Source: Lacibacter sp. H407
Lineage (GTDB): Bacteria > Bacteroidota > Bacteroidia > Chitinophagales > Chitinophagaceae
Assembly (NCBI RefSeq): GCF_037892605.1
Contig: NZ_JBBKTU010000001.1
Location: 1,798,001-1,862,000, forward strand
DNA: 64,000 bases
Reading direction: 5' to 3'
A program made the translations under genes and the position numbers. Below are positions 18,334-28,103 of the stretch, one piece after another. The notes under the pieces are model-generated. The model was not told where the DNA came from. It made no database searches and saw only the letters and a list, made by a program, of their open reading frames with translations. How positions within the stretch are numbered: position 1 is the first letter of the stretch; each line of letters starts with the position of its first letter.

Positions 18334-20283
18334 ATGGAACTAAACTATCTTTTAAGTGTATCAAAAAACAAAGTTGTTTTAGTTTTTTTATTAATCATTA
18401 CACTAACTATAAACGCCCAAACTTCTAAAACGTCAATTCAAAATGATACCAAATTAATCGTCAATTCAGATTTTGAAACAGGTAATTTAGATGGTTGGAA
18501 ACACTGGAAAACAAAAAATTCCGTCATCACTAACGAAGCATATTCAGGAAAATATGCCATTAAAATCGGACCAGAAAGAGGGTTTTGTATTCAGGAAACT
18601 AAAGTAAGACCCAACAGCCTTTACAGAATTTCAGCTTTTGTAAAAACACAGTCAGGCGCCGAAGAAGTTCAATTAGTAGTCAGTGATTTTGGGGGTCCTG
18701 CAAAATCTGTTTCAAGTGCGCTTACCGAATACAGCAAAGTGAGTGTTGACTTTCAAACAGCTTTTAGTACAGATAAGTTATTAATATCGTTAATCCATCC
18801 TTCAGGAAATGGCAGTGGTTATGCTGATCAAATTGAATTGATCTATTTAGGCGAAGCACCCGCACCCAAAATACAGGAATTCGTAAAAATTCCTGAAAGA
18901 GTGCTTAAAGAAGAAGGTGGTGTTAGGCAATTACCAAACAACAAAATGGATTGGTTTCTTGATGACAAATTTGGCATGTTTATCCATTGGGGAGTTTATG
19001 CTGCCATGGATGAAGGCGCTGAATGGATAAGACACCAAGAAGCATGGGGATTTGAATACTATCAAAGGCGGGCAAGAAACCCCAAAACGGGTTTTACAGC
19101 TTCAAAATTCGATGCCAATGAATGGGCATCTTTGGCAAAAAAAGCGGGTATGAAATACATGGCCTTAACCACAAGGCATCATGATGGATACGCCCTTTTT
19201 GATAGCAAGCACCCTTTTAGTTGGACAAGTCAAAAAGATTTAGGACGTGATTTTGTCAGAGAGTATACTGCTGCAGTAAGAGCGGCTGGACTTCGTGTGG
19301 GCATGTATTATTCGCCTATGAGTTGGCGTTATCCAGGCTATTATGATGTGACCGGAAAAGATGTAAAACCCAATGTTTGGGGCTACAAAACAGCTGCCTG
19401 GCATAAAGAAGATGCCCGTGACATGAAAGAGGAAGTCTATGAGCAAGTAACAACAATCTTAAAAGATTATGGCAAAATAGATTATATGTTTTGGGACGGC
19501 GGCTGGTTAGGGCAGACCATTAACCCAGAATTGGAAAGAGCTTTTTGGGATCCTGGAAAGTATCAAAATCCAGATAATGAATGGCCAATTAATGAAAAAT
19601 ATATCACCAAAGACGATGCAACCGGTAAACCTTTAGGCATCATGGGATTGGTCCGTAAATTCCAACCCGATTTGGTGGTGAATGAACGCTTTTCATGGAT
19701 TGGTGATGTGCATGCGGAAGAAGGCGGTAGTGCTACATCTGGCGATATTCGCTTTGAACATTATGGCGAAAAATGCGTGAGTCTTCAAAAAGGTGGCTGG
19801 GGTTACAGACCTAATAGAGATGTTTATAGTTTTGAAGATGTGGCGGTTTTCTTGTCTAACTGTGTGGTTCGAAATATCAATTTATTATTGAATGTGGCAC
19901 CAGATAGAGAAGGCGTTATTCCTGAAAACCAACAGAAAGTGTTACGTCAAACAGGTGATTGGCTATCGAAAGTAGGGCAAGGCATTTATGGCACCAGAGG
20001 TGGACCATGGCAGCCGCTTTTTGGTGAATATGGATTTACGTTTAAAGAGAACAAAATTTATTGTCACGTTTATCAAGGCTATCGCAATCTTAACACAAGA
20101 ACATTTACGCCCCAGTCTTTAGGAAATAAAAAAGTGAGCAAAGTGGTCAATCTTTATGACGGCAACGAACTTAAATGGGTAAAAAATAACGATAAAACAA
20201 TCACGATTAGTGGAGTTGATTATTCCTTAAATCCAGCAACCACGATTTTGGAAATTACCCTAACAGAATCTGTATATAAATAG
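18334..20283 (+). CDS. GH29 alpha-L-fucosidase with N-terminal carbohydrate-binding-like module
   Basis: A 649-aa exported glycoside hydrolase that would release alpha-linked L-fucose with retention of configuration. A signal peptide ends near residue 28 (TINAQ). Residues about 40-180 form a CBM4/9-like jelly roll (NSDFETGNLDGWKHW). The GH29 domain starts at WFLDDKFGMFIHWGVYA and contains TTRHHDGYALFDS, GMYYSPMSWR and IDYMFWDGGW; the aspartate in the last (D388) is in the position of the GH29 nucleophile. The C-terminal beta-domain lacks a type IX sorting sequence, so export is probably to the periplasm. Pairing with the beta-helix protein points to breakdown of a fucosylated glycan. Confidence 0.93.
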   Translation: MELNYLLSVSKNKVVLVFLLIITLTINAQTSKTSIQNDTKLIVNSDFETGNLDGWKHWKTKNSVITNEAYSGKYAIKIGPERGFCIQETKVRPNSLYRISAFVKTQSGAEEVQLVVSDFGGPAKSVSSALTEYSKVSVDFQTAFSTDKLLISLIHPSGNGSGYADQIELIYLGEAPAPKIQEFVKIPERVLKEEGGVRQLPNNKMDWFLDDKFGMFIHWGVYAAMDEGAEWIRHQEAWGFEYYQRRARNPKTGFTASKFDANEWASLAKKAGMKYMALTTRHHDGYALFDSKHPFSWTSQKDLGRDFVREYTAAVRAAGLRVGMYYSPMSWRYPGYYDVTGKDVKPNVWGYKTAAWHKEDARDMKEEVYEQVTTILKDYGKIDYMFWDGGWLGQTINPELERAFWDPGKYQNPDNEWPINEKYITKDDATGKPLGIMGLVRKFQPDLVVNERFSWIGDVHAEEGGSATSGDIRFEHYGEKCVSLQKGGWGYRPNRDVYSFEDVAVFLSNCVVRNINLLLNVAPDREGVIPENQQKVLRQTGDWLSKVGQGIYGTRGGPWQPLFGEYGFTFKENKIYCHVYQGYRNLNTRTFTPQSLGNKKVSKVVNLYDGNELKWVKNNDKTITISGVDYSLNPATTILEITLTESVYK

Positions 20284-20811
20284 ACAACAAACAATTCTCT
20301 GAGAAATGTAATTTGACTTTGTAGTAGTGCGCTAGTTACGATTTGGGAAGTAATCTTAAAATTCACCAAATGCCGCCGCTGGGAGTTTTTCAATGAAGAG
20401 AAGTCGTTCTTTTTGGTTTATAATTAATCAAAAATAAATTGTTGGAAAACCAAGGTTGGGTCCATCGCATTCAAAAGGAGCCATGAACCTGTCAAATTGA
20501 TTTATTTTAAGTTCCGGATGCGATTTATTTTGCGATTAAAGATTGAAACGATAGCTCCCGATTTTTCATGGGGAATATAGCAACCATCAGACTGAACGGG
20601 CAGTGAAGGCGTATTAAAACGCTCAAAGCATTTTAACTCTATTTTTAGCCTACTGTAATATGATTTTACTTTCCCGCAGAACCTGCCTGTAAAAAGGATT
20701 ATGAATATAATTGCCTGCCATGTTTCTGTACAACCGATCAATAAAAGAAAAAAGGAATCGAAGTTTCAGTCAAATGAAAGCTTAATTTCGACATTGCAAA
20801 ACTAACCGTTC
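20284..20811. other. 528-base stretch with no confident gene
   Basis: Between the fucosidase and the BamA-like gene both strands are interrupted by stops. A 79-codon minus-strand frame (20502-20741) has no recognisable domain and no supporting context. No hairpin terminator of good quality, repeat or IS end is visible. It forms the right side of the putative island. Confidence 0.5.
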
Positions 20812-22617
20812 GTGCATCAAAAACGTTCAGCATTTTATAAAACTGTTTTTCTTATCGGTAGCTTTTGCCTGCTGTTATTCACCGTAGGTGCACAAACCAA
20901 GTACCAATTGCAATATCGTTTTATTGATACAACCGACGTATCCACTTCGTTAGGATTACAACAGGAATTTTTTGACAGGATCAGTTGTTCGCAATACATT
21001 TTTGACTTGCCGAAGTTGTTACAGAAAAAAGGATTTGTTACAGCTTCTGTTGATTCGGTACAAATGGATTCAACAAAAGCAGATGTGTTGCTATTTCTCG
21101 GGCAAAGTTATCGTTGGGCAAAACTGAATGCAGATTCTATTCCGCAAGAACTACTCAACGCAGCAGGTTATCGTGATAAAAACTTTAAACTGCAACCACT
21201 TGATTATATCGCTGTTCAGCAATTACAAACAAAATTACTCGACCGTTTGGAAAACACCGGCTATCCGTTTGCTAATGTGTACCTGGATAGTTTTGAATTG
21301 CAAAATGATGGTATCAATGCAGTGCTGAAAATCGATGAAGGGCCCTTGTATAAAATAGATAGTATTCGTGTGTATGGCGATGTAAAGATCAGTAACCGTT
21401 TTCTGCAACGGTATCTTGAAATACAAGATGGTTCCATTTATCAAAAACAAAAATTATTAAACATCAGTCCACGTTTATTGCAATTACCTTACTTGCTGGA
21501 AGAACAAAAGTGGAACATGAGTTTCCTGGGAACGGGTTCAATTGTGAATCTTTATCTCAAAGAGCGAAAGAGCAGCCAGATCAATGGTTTGATTGGTTTT
21601 CTTCCATCGAACGATCAATTAGGCGGCAGTAAATTATTAATAACAGGTGATTTTAATCTTAACCTCAAAAACGGCTTTGGTTTAGGAGAAGCGTTGAGTA
21701 TTGTGTTTCAGCAAATACAGGTACAATCGCCTCGCTTGCAATTAGGTTATCAGCAACCATTTTTATTTGGTTCTCCCTTTGGCGTTGATTTTTCATTTGA
21801 CGGTTTTAAAAAAGACAGCAGCTTTCTCAACATCAATTTGCAGATGGGCGTGCAATATGCATTTGGCGGCAACCGCAGCGGAAAGATTTTTTATCAGCAG
21901 TTTATTTCAACGCTGCTGGATGTTGATACCAATGCTATCCGCAACAGCAAACGATTGCCCGATCAGATCGATCAAACTACCTCAAATATTGGGTTGGAAT
22001 ACGAATGGTTTACCACCGATTACCGATTCAATCCACGCAAAGGTTTTGATATGAAGTTCACCGGTTCGGCAGGTATCCGTCGAATACGACCCAACAATAA
22101 TATTTCAAACCTGAAAGATCCATTCAATCCCGGTTTCAATTATCAATCGCTGTACGATTCTGTTGGTCTTCGGGCATACACTTTCCGATTGCGGGGAAGT
22201 ATAGCGAAGTATTTTAAAACCGGAAAACAAACCACGATCAAAACAGCCGTGAATGCCGGCTTGGTCCAAAGCCCACGCATTTTCAGAAATGAGTTATATC
22301 AGTTAGGTGGATTTCGATTGTTGCGTGGGTTTGATGAAGAGAGCATTTTTGCATCTGCCTATGCAGTGGCAACGGCGGAGTATCGAATACTTATTGGATT
22401 GAACAGTTATATCTATGCGTTTGCAGACGGCGGATGGGCAAGGAACAACAGCCAGTTTGCTAATACGAGCAATACATATATCGGTTCTGGGCTTGGCTTG
22501 GCGTTTGAAACAAAGGCCGGCATTTTCAATATTGCATTTGCGGCGGGTAAGCGGGATGATCTTCCGTTCAATCTTCGGCAGAGTAAAATTCATTTCGGCT
22601 ATGTGAATTTTTTCTGA
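20812..22617 (+). CDS. BamA/TamA-family (Omp85) outer membrane protein
   Basis: A 601-aa outer membrane protein of the Omp85 surface-antigen family. A signal peptide (ending near VGAQ) follows the GTG start at 20812. Residues about 30-260 hold POTRA-like repeats (such as GPLYKIDSIRVYGDVKISNRFL), and the rest is a 16-strand-type barrel with RKGFDMKFTGSAG, the GGFRLLRGFDEESIF lid-loop signature and a terminal aromatic (VNFF). Length is shorter than true BamA, so an accessory role in protein or lipid insertion is likelier. It is followed by the DUF4271 gene, which has its own promoter. Confidence 0.87.
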   Translation: MHQKRSAFYKTVFLIGSFCLLLFTVGAQTKYQLQYRFIDTTDVSTSLGLQQEFFDRISCSQYIFDLPKLLQKKGFVTASVDSVQMDSTKADVLLFLGQSYRWAKLNADSIPQELLNAAGYRDKNFKLQPLDYIAVQQLQTKLLDRLENTGYPFANVYLDSFELQNDGINAVLKIDEGPLYKIDSIRVYGDVKISNRFLQRYLEIQDGSIYQKQKLLNISPRLLQLPYLLEEQKWNMSFLGTGSIVNLYLKERKSSQINGLIGFLPSNDQLGGSKLLITGDFNLNLKNGFGLGEALSIVFQQIQVQSPRLQLGYQQPFLFGSPFGVDFSFDGFKKDSSFLNINLQMGVQYAFGGNRSGKIFYQQFISTLLDVDTNAIRNSKRLPDQIDQTTSNIGLEYEWFTTDYRFNPRKGFDMKFTGSAGIRRIRPNNNISNLKDPFNPGFNYQSLYDSVGLRAYTFRLRGSIAKYFKTGKQTTIKTAVNAGLVQSPRIFRNELYQLGGFRLLRGFDEESIFASAYAVATAEYRILIGLNSYIYAFADGGWARNNSQFANTSNTYIGSGLGLAFETKAGIFNIAFAAGKRDDLPFNLRQSKIHFGYVNFF

Positions 22618-22674
22618 TGGACAACAATTCAAATTTTCTGTTACAGAAATTTGTTTTGTGAACAGTGAAGTTTG

Positions 22675-22706
22675 TTGTGTTGGTTACAACCGTAATAGTA
22701 TTTTTG
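22675..22706 (+). promoter_or_regulatory. Bacteroidota-type promoter for the DUF4271 gene
   Basis: A -33 TTG at 22675-22677 and a -7 box TATTTTTG (22699-22706) matching TAnnTTTG, with 21 bases between. The predicted transcript would start only a few bases before the ATG at 22717, giving a very short or absent leader. Confidence 0.5.
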
Positions 22707-22716
22707 CAATCAACGC

Positions 22717-23604
22717 ATGCGCTATTATCTACTCTTTCTTTTTTTGTTGTTCAACATTGTTGCCAACGCACAGGATTCACCTGTTGTAAAGCAACCGGCT
22801 GATTCGTTGTTACCCGGGTTAACAATTGCGCCCATTACAAATGTTGTTGCGCCAACTCCTGTTGTTCCTTTTGATTCCTGTTACCGAAGCGTGCTGCAGC
22901 AATCAAAGTTGAAGTTGTTTGCATCCCCTCAATTTCAAATTGAAAAAGAAAAGCAATTGCTGCAAAAAGAATGGCTGTTTTATTATATCCTCGGACTTTC
23001 GTTGTTGTTTGGTTTGTTGCGTTTGAGTTATCTCCGATACTTCAACGACATGTTCCGTGTTTTTTTCCGCACCTCCTTACGGGTAAACCAGATACGGGAA
23101 CAGTTGGTGCAATCGGGCCTGCAGTCGTTATTGTTTAATTTGTTTTTTGCAGTTGCAGCAGGCACTTATGTTTATTTACTCATTGATTATTTTGACGTAT
23201 CTATCCAGGTGCCGGAGTTGTTCATTCCGCTGATCACTGCGGGGGTAATTGCGTTATTATACCTTGGCAAATATATTTTCCTTCATTTCAGCGGCTGGTT
23301 ATTCAGTATGAAAACGGCGGCCGAAACCTATTCGTTTGTTGTGTTTTTGATCAATAAGATCATCGGCATTATTTTGTTGCCTTTCCTGTTTGTGATCGCT
23401 TTTGCCGAACGGGGTTTGGCAGGGGTTGCTATAACTATTTCCCTGTCAATTATTACCGCATTATTTCTGTACCGGTTTTTGCGGGCGTACGGACCTGTTC
23501 AGTCTGAGATCAAAGTGGGGCGCTTTCATTTTTTCATCTTTTTCCTGGCTTTTGAAATTGCCCCCCTGCTACTGATCTACAAGGTGATCCTTGGTTTTTT
23601 GTAA
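22717..23604 (+). CDS. DUF4271 membrane protein
   Basis: A 295-aa protein with an N-terminal signal (ending NIVANAQ), a proline-rich periplasmic segment (about residues 20-75) and then about six transmembrane helices. The helical part matches the DUF4271 family of Bacteroidota; its function is unknown. It lies immediately upstream of hemD, with 56 bases between. I recall DUF4271 next to hemD in related genomes, so the link may be conserved, but the biochemical reason is unclear. Confidence 0.78.
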   Translation: MRYYLLFLFLLFNIVANAQDSPVVKQPADSLLPGLTIAPITNVVAPTPVVPFDSCYRSVLQQSKLKLFASPQFQIEKEKQLLQKEWLFYYILGLSLLFGLLRLSYLRYFNDMFRVFFRTSLRVNQIREQLVQSGLQSLLFNLFFAVAAGTYVYLLIDYFDVSIQVPELFIPLITAGVIALLYLGKYIFLHFSGWLFSMKTAAETYSFVVFLINKIIGIILLPFLFVIAFAERGLAGVAITISLSIITALFLYRFLRAYGPVQSEIKVGRFHFFIFFLAFEIAPLLLIYKVILGFL

Positions 23605-23615
23605 GAAAATGTGCT

Positions 23616-23623
23616 TACCTTTG
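23616..23623 (+). promoter_or_regulatory. -7 box upstream of hemD
   Basis: TACCTTTG matches the Bacteroidota -7 consensus TAnnTTTG, 37 bases before the hemD ATG. A TTG at 23591-23593 is a possible -33 element, with 22-base spacing, which is slightly long. Confidence 0.45.
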
Positions 23624-23660
23624 CAGAAATTTTCCAAATACACGCAAGGAAAAAACCGGT

Positions 23661-24431
23661 ATGAAGCCCCAAAAAGAAAAAGCGATCAAGACTATTCTGA
23701 TAACGCAGCCCAAGCCGGAATCCGAGAAGTCTCCATACTACGAACTTGCCCGGAAGTACAATCTTGAATTGTCGTTTCAGCCCTTTATACGCATTGAAGG
23801 CATTCCCTCAAAAGATTTCCGCAAGCAAAAAATTGACATTACCAGTTTCTCCGCTGTGATATTCACCAGCCGAAACGCTATTGATCATTTTTTTCGCATT
23901 TGCGAAGAAATGCGGATCGTAGTTTCACAGGAAACAAAATATTTCTGCATCACAGAAGCGGTGGCCTTGTATCTTCAGAAATTTATTCTTTACCGCAAAC
24001 GCAAAGTATTTTATGGTGCCGATGGTACCAATAAAAGTTTGTTTGATGTAGTGAACAAGCACAAAGGCAACGAACGCTTTCTGTATCCCTGCAGCGAAAA
24101 TCTCGATAACGAGATCACTACCTGGTTGCGGAATCATAACTGCGAATTTGAAACACCCATCCTTTATAAGACAGTTAGCAATGATGTAAAAGACCTGGTT
24201 ACGACCGGTGATTTTGACATCATTTGTTTTTTTACGCCAAGCGGTGTAAAAAGCTTAATCGAAAACCTTCCCAAATACAAACAGAACGGAACCTTCATTG
24301 GTGCATTTGGCGTTAATACGTTCAAAGCTGTAGAAGAAGCCGGGCTGCAATTACAGATCAAAGCTCCCGATCCGCAGGCACCAAGTATGGTTTCTGCATT
24401 GGACAAATTTTTAGCACAGGCTACTAAGTAA
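23661..24431 (+). CDS. hemD: Uroporphyrinogen-III synthase
   Basis: Cyclises hydroxymethylbilane to uroporphyrinogen III with inversion of ring D, the branch point for heme and related tetrapyrroles, in the cytosol. The 256-aa protein has the two-lobed HemD layout: ILITQPKPESEKSPYYELA at the N-terminus, FTSRNAIDHFF in the first lobe, then CSENLDNEI, ICFFTPSGVKSLIE and GAFGVNTFKAVEEAGL in the second. The family is poorly conserved, so the call rests on these short motifs together with length. Confidence 0.88.
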   Translation: MKPQKEKAIKTILITQPKPESEKSPYYELARKYNLELSFQPFIRIEGIPSKDFRKQKIDITSFSAVIFTSRNAIDHFFRICEEMRIVVSQETKYFCITEAVALYLQKFILYRKRKVFYGADGTNKSLFDVVNKHKGNERFLYPCSENLDNEITTWLRNHNCEFETPILYKTVSNDVKDLVTTGDFDIICFFTPSGVKSLIENLPKYKQNGTFIGAFGVNTFKAVEEAGLQLQIKAPDPQAPSMVSALDKFLAQATK

Positions 24432-24496
24432 TTTCATTTTCTTTTTTCTCCGCAAACAAAGTAGGTTTGCTGTTGCACAAATTGTGCTGAGGTTTT

Positions 24497-26560
24497 ATGC
24501 AACACAACAATCGTTTAGCACAAGAGAACAGTCCATATTTATTGCAACATGCACACAATCCGGTTGATTGGTTTCCCTGGGGTAATGAAGCATTGCAAAA
24601 AGCAATTGCAGAAGACAAACCTATTCTTGTAAGTATTGGTTATTCTTCCTGCCATTGGTGCCATGTAATGGAACGTGAAAGTTTTGAAGATGAAGCAACT
24701 GCTGCTATCATGAACCGGCATTTTGTGAATATTAAAATTGATCGGGAAGAACGGCCGGATCTTGATCATATTTATATGGATGCTGTACAGGCGATGACGG
24801 GTAGTGGAGGATGGCCGCTCAATGTTTTTCTTACACCCGATCTGAAACCGTTTTATGGCGGCACTTATTTTCCTCCAGTAAAGGCATACAACCGTAGTTC
24901 CTGGAAAGAAGTGTTGTACGGTGTTGCGAATGCATTTACTGAACGCAGAGATGAGATCAATTCGCAGGCAGATGAATTGCTGCAACATTTGCAAAATGCA
25001 AATTCCTTTGGCACGCAAAAAGTAATTACGCTTGATTTTCCCAATGAAGAGTTGTTTGTTAAAAAGCAAGGAGAGCTCATGTTTGAAAACAGTATGAAAT
25101 CGGCCGACAAAACATGGGGCGGTTTTGGAGGAGCGCCGAAGTTCCCTCAAACATTCACCATTTCATGGTTATTGCAGTATGCTTATTTCAGTAACAACAA
25201 TGAAGCCTTGAAACAGGCATGTCTCAGCCTTGATAAAATGATCCAGGGAGGAATTTATGATCATGCAGGTGGAGGCTTTTCACGTTACAGCACCGATACC
25301 GAATGGTTGGCACCGCATTTTGAAAAAATGTTGTACGATAATGCATTGCTTGTAATTGTATTGAGCGATGCATATAAACTTACCAAACAGCCACATTATA
25401 AACGGGCGATAGAAGAAACATTGCAGTTTATTGAACGGGAGATGACTTCTCCTGAAAATGGATTTTATTCTGCATTAGATGCAGACAGTGAAGGAGTGGA
25501 AGGGAAATACTATACATGGCTGAAGGAAGAAGTGGATGCCGTTTTACAAAACGATGCAGAACTCTTCTGTAAGTTTTATGATGTTACAGCACATGGCAAT
25601 TGGGAGCAAGTAAATATTCTTCGTACCAAACAGACCGCAACTGATTTTTGTAATGAGAATGGGTTGGAGTTAAGTGCTTTTGAAGCAAAAATGCTTACCT
25701 GTCTTGATCAATTATTGGCAGTAAGAGAAAAGCGTATTCGTCCTTTACTCGACGATAAGATCATTCTTGGCTGGAACGCATTAATGAACAGTGCCTATAG
25801 CAAAGCCTTTGCTGCCACCGGGAAAGAAGAATACAGAAAAAAAGCTATCAGCAATATGCAACTTCTGTTGAAAGTATTTCAAAGCAGTGAAGGCATGTGG
25901 CATGTATATAAGGAAGGCATGGCAAAATACCCGGCTTTTCTCGATGATTATGCGTTTCTTATTCAGTCGCTCATTCATTTACAGGAAATAACGGCCGATA
26001 CCGGTTATCTCGAAAAAGCAAAAGAGCTTGTTGCTTATGTGACCACTCATTTTTCAGAAGAGGAAACGGGTTATTTCTTCTTTACCAAAGCAAACCAGGC
26101 TGATATCGTTGTCCGGAAAAAAGAAGTATACGATGGGGCTGTGCCTTCGGGCAATTCCGTGATGGCAGTTAACCTGCATTACCTTGGTATAGTGTATGAT
26201 CAACCCGATTGGCGTGAACGAAGTACCCGTATGTTGTTGGGTTTGCAGGATGCTGTACTGCGTTACCCGGGTTCTTTTGGGGTTTGGGCAGGCCTTTTTT
26301 TGAACCAGATCAAGGGTTTTCAGGAGCTGGCAATTGTTGGAAAGGAGTATGAAAGCAAAAAAGACGAGGTATTGAGTTGGTATCAGCCGAATTTAATTCT
26401 GCAGTCTTCCGCAGAAATGAATAGTAGTTTCCCGCTATTATTCAATAGGGAGCCTCCGCCGGGTACCACCTTTTACTACTTATGTAAAGGGTATGCATGC
26501 CTCAAACCAACCGCTGAAACACAGGAAATACGGGAAGTTTTGGCCTCAGTTACAGGGTAA
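24497..26560 (+). CDS. DUF255 thioredoxin-domain protein (YyaL/SPATA20 family)
   Basis: A 687-aa cytosolic protein of the YyaL/spermatogenesis-associated-protein-20 family. Residues 1-160 form a thioredoxin-like domain with NPVDWFPWG and a redox CHWC pair (C52, C55); the remainder is an alpha/alpha-toroid of the glycan epimerase/hydrolase type, with [14 protein letters not shown] and [12 protein letters not shown]. Its biochemical role is not established. It ends about 160 bases before gldK, with a separate promoter between them, so there is no sign of co-transcription with the secretion genes. Confidence 0.9.
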   Translation: MQHNNRLAQENSPYLLQHAHNPVDWFPWGNEALQKAIAEDKPILVSIGYSSCHWCHVMERESFEDEATAAIMNRHFVNIKIDREERPDLDHIYMDAVQAMTGSGGWPLNVFLTPDLKPFYGGTYFPPVKAYNRSSWKEVLYGVANAFTERRDEINSQADELLQHLQNANSFGTQKVITLDFPNEELFVKKQGELMFENSMKSADKTWGGFGGAPKFPQTFTISWLLQYAYFSNNNEALKQACLSLDKMIQGGIYDHAGGGFSRYSTDTEWLAPHFEKMLYDNALLVIVLSDAYKLTKQPHYKRAIEETLQFIEREMTSPENGFYSALDADSEGVEGKYYTWLKEEVDAVLQNDAELFCKFYDVTAHGNWEQVNILRTKQTATDFCNENGLELSAFEAKMLTCLDQLLAVREKRIRPLLDDKIILGWNALMNSAYSKAFAATGKEEYRKKAISNMQLLLKVFQSSEGMWHVYKEGMAKYPAFLDDYAFLIQSLIHLQEITADTGYLEKAKELVAYVTTHFSEEETGYFFFTKANQADIVVRKKEVYDGAVPSGNSVMAVNLHYLGIVYDQPDWRERSTRMLLGLQDAVLRYPGSFGVWAGLFLNQIKGFQELAIVGKEYESKKDEVLSWYQPNLILQSSAEMNSSFPLLFNREPPPGTTFYYLCKGYACLKPTAETQEIREVLASVTG

Positions 26561-26677
26561 AACAATAAAATAATTAAATGCCCGTTATCGTTGACGAGCT
26601 ATAAAAACATTTTGAATATTTAAAAATTAATTATTAGCATTGCGATGAATTTTAAGGTGATTCCTGAAAGGAGTACT

Positions 26678-26685
26678 TAAATTTG
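26678..26685 (+). promoter_or_regulatory. Candidate -7 box of the gldKLMN operon
   Basis: TAAATTTG matches TAnnTTTG, 37 bases upstream of the gldK ATG. No clear -33 TTG lies at the right distance, so the call rests on the -7 box and position. Confidence 0.42.
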
Positions 26686-26722
26686 TCCAATACCTTAATC
26701 AAGAAAATTAAATTCTTAACAA

Positions 26723-27991
26723 ATGAAGAACCAACTGTTAAGTTGCCTAACAATCGCCGCCCTATCCGTACTAGCTGTCAGCTGCGGTAAATCGAAGTCT
26801 TCTTCGAAATCAGCAAACAACGGTCAACTTGTTGGTGCAGCCTATGGGGCCAAGCAAAACAACAACACGCATATGGGAATGGTGATGATTCCTCAAGGGA
26901 CCTTTCATATGGGTCCAAGTGATGAGGACATCAACTACGCATACACTGCACGTAACCGCCAGGTGTCGATCAGTGGCTTCTGGATGGATGCCACCGAGAT
27001 CACCAATAGCGAGTACAAGCAATTTATCTTCTACGTACGTGATTCCATTGCAGCTACTGTGTTGAACTACATCGATCCGAAAACAAATTCGATCGACTGG
27101 AAAAAAGCAGCCGGTATCTGGAAAGAGAAGAATGTATATGAAAAACTGGGCCAGATGATGATGGCACCGGATGATCGCATCTTCGGTAAAATGGAAATCG
27201 ATCCTGACAAATTGATTTATCAGGAAGAATATGTGGATTACAAAGCTGCTGCTTACCGCAAACCAAACGAACCTCGTTCAAAATTCATTATCAAGAATCC
27301 GATTAAAGTATATCCCGATACATTGGTGTGGGTACGTGATTTCTCATACAGCTACAATGAGCCAATGAGTCAGCGTTACTTTGCACACCCTGCGTTCGCA
27401 AACTATCCTGTGGTTGGTACCACATGGAAACAGGCAAATGCATTTTGTAACTGGCGTACACGTCACCTCAATAATTTCAACGACGCAAAAGGTTATGCAA
27501 CAGAATCAAGCTACCGCTTGCCATCTGAAGCTGAGTGGGAATATGCAGCCCGTGGCGGACGTTCACAATCGATGTTCCCTTGGGGTAACTATTATCTCCG
27601 TAACCGTAAAGGTTGTTTAATGGCCAACTTCAAACCCGGTCGTGGTAACTATCCTGAAGACGGTGGTTTCTATACTGTGCGTGCCGATGCTTATTGGCCA
27701 AACGATTTCGGCTTATATAACATGGCCGGTAACGTTGCAGAGTGGACAGGTTCTCTTTACTACGAAGGTGCTTACAACTTTGCACACGACATGAACCCCG
27801 ATATCCGTTATAATGCGAAGGACAGCGATCCTCCACGTATGAAACGTAAAGTGGTTCGTGGTGGTAGCTGGCAGAGTGTTGGTTACTTCCTGCAAACAAG
27901 TACCCGCAACTATGAGTACCAGGATACAGCGAAATCGTATATCGGCTTCCGCTGTGTGATTAACCTTCCACCAATGATGAAGAAGCGTTAA
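26723..27991 (+). CDS. gldK: GldK, type IX secretion ring lipoprotein
   Basis: Outer-membrane-associated lipoprotein that with GldN forms the periplasmic ring of the type IX secretion system. The signal ends in lipobox LAVSC (cysteine 21). The mature part is a formylglycine-generating-enzyme-like (SUMF1) domain: GMVMIPQGTFHMGPSDED, then VGTTWKQANAFCNWRT, YRLPSEAEWEYAARGG, GLYNMAGNVAEWTGS and VVRGGSW...GFRCV. No catalytic cysteine pair is evident near the end, consistent with a structural role. Length (422 aa) is normal. First gene of gldK-L-M-N. Confidence 0.96.
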   Translation: MKNQLLSCLTIAALSVLAVSCGKSKSSSKSANNGQLVGAAYGAKQNNNTHMGMVMIPQGTFHMGPSDEDINYAYTARNRQVSISGFWMDATEITNSEYKQFIFYVRDSIAATVLNYIDPKTNSIDWKKAAGIWKEKNVYEKLGQMMMAPDDRIFGKMEIDPDKLIYQEEYVDYKAAAYRKPNEPRSKFIIKNPIKVYPDTLVWVRDFSYSYNEPMSQRYFAHPAFANYPVVGTTWKQANAFCNWRTRHLNNFNDAKGYATESSYRLPSEAEWEYAARGGRSQSMFPWGNYYLRNRKGCLMANFKPGRGNYPEDGGFYTVRADAYWPNDFGLYNMAGNVAEWTGSLYYEGAYNFAHDMNPDIRYNAKDSDPPRMKRKVVRGGSWQSVGYFLQTSTRNYEYQDTAKSYIGFRCVINLPPMMKKR

Positions 27992-28103
27992 TGCCTCAAC
28001 CATTTAAATTTTGTATCCCAATATTTACCTTTTAGTCCAAAAACCTAGTTTTTTGAGCTGATCTCAAACCATCAATGATTTACCTTTTTTAAAACCAACT
28101 TTT

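Noticed and set aside
20502-20741. 79-codon minus-strand frame in the gap after the fucosidase
   Set aside because: No domain, no neighbouring promoter or operon, atypical composition; not enough to call a gene.
13489-20811. Canonical polysaccharide utilisation locus
   Set aside because: No SusC/SusD pair, no hybrid two-component or ECF regulator, and only two carbohydrate-active genes.
24539-25150. 203-codon minus-strand frame inside the DUF255 gene
   Set aside because: Antisense to the conserved thioredoxin-like domain; no independent support.
26723-27991. GldK as an active formylglycine-generating enzyme
   Set aside because: The fold is present, but the catalytic cysteine pair is not seen and the gene is in the gldKLMN operon, so a structural ring role is right.
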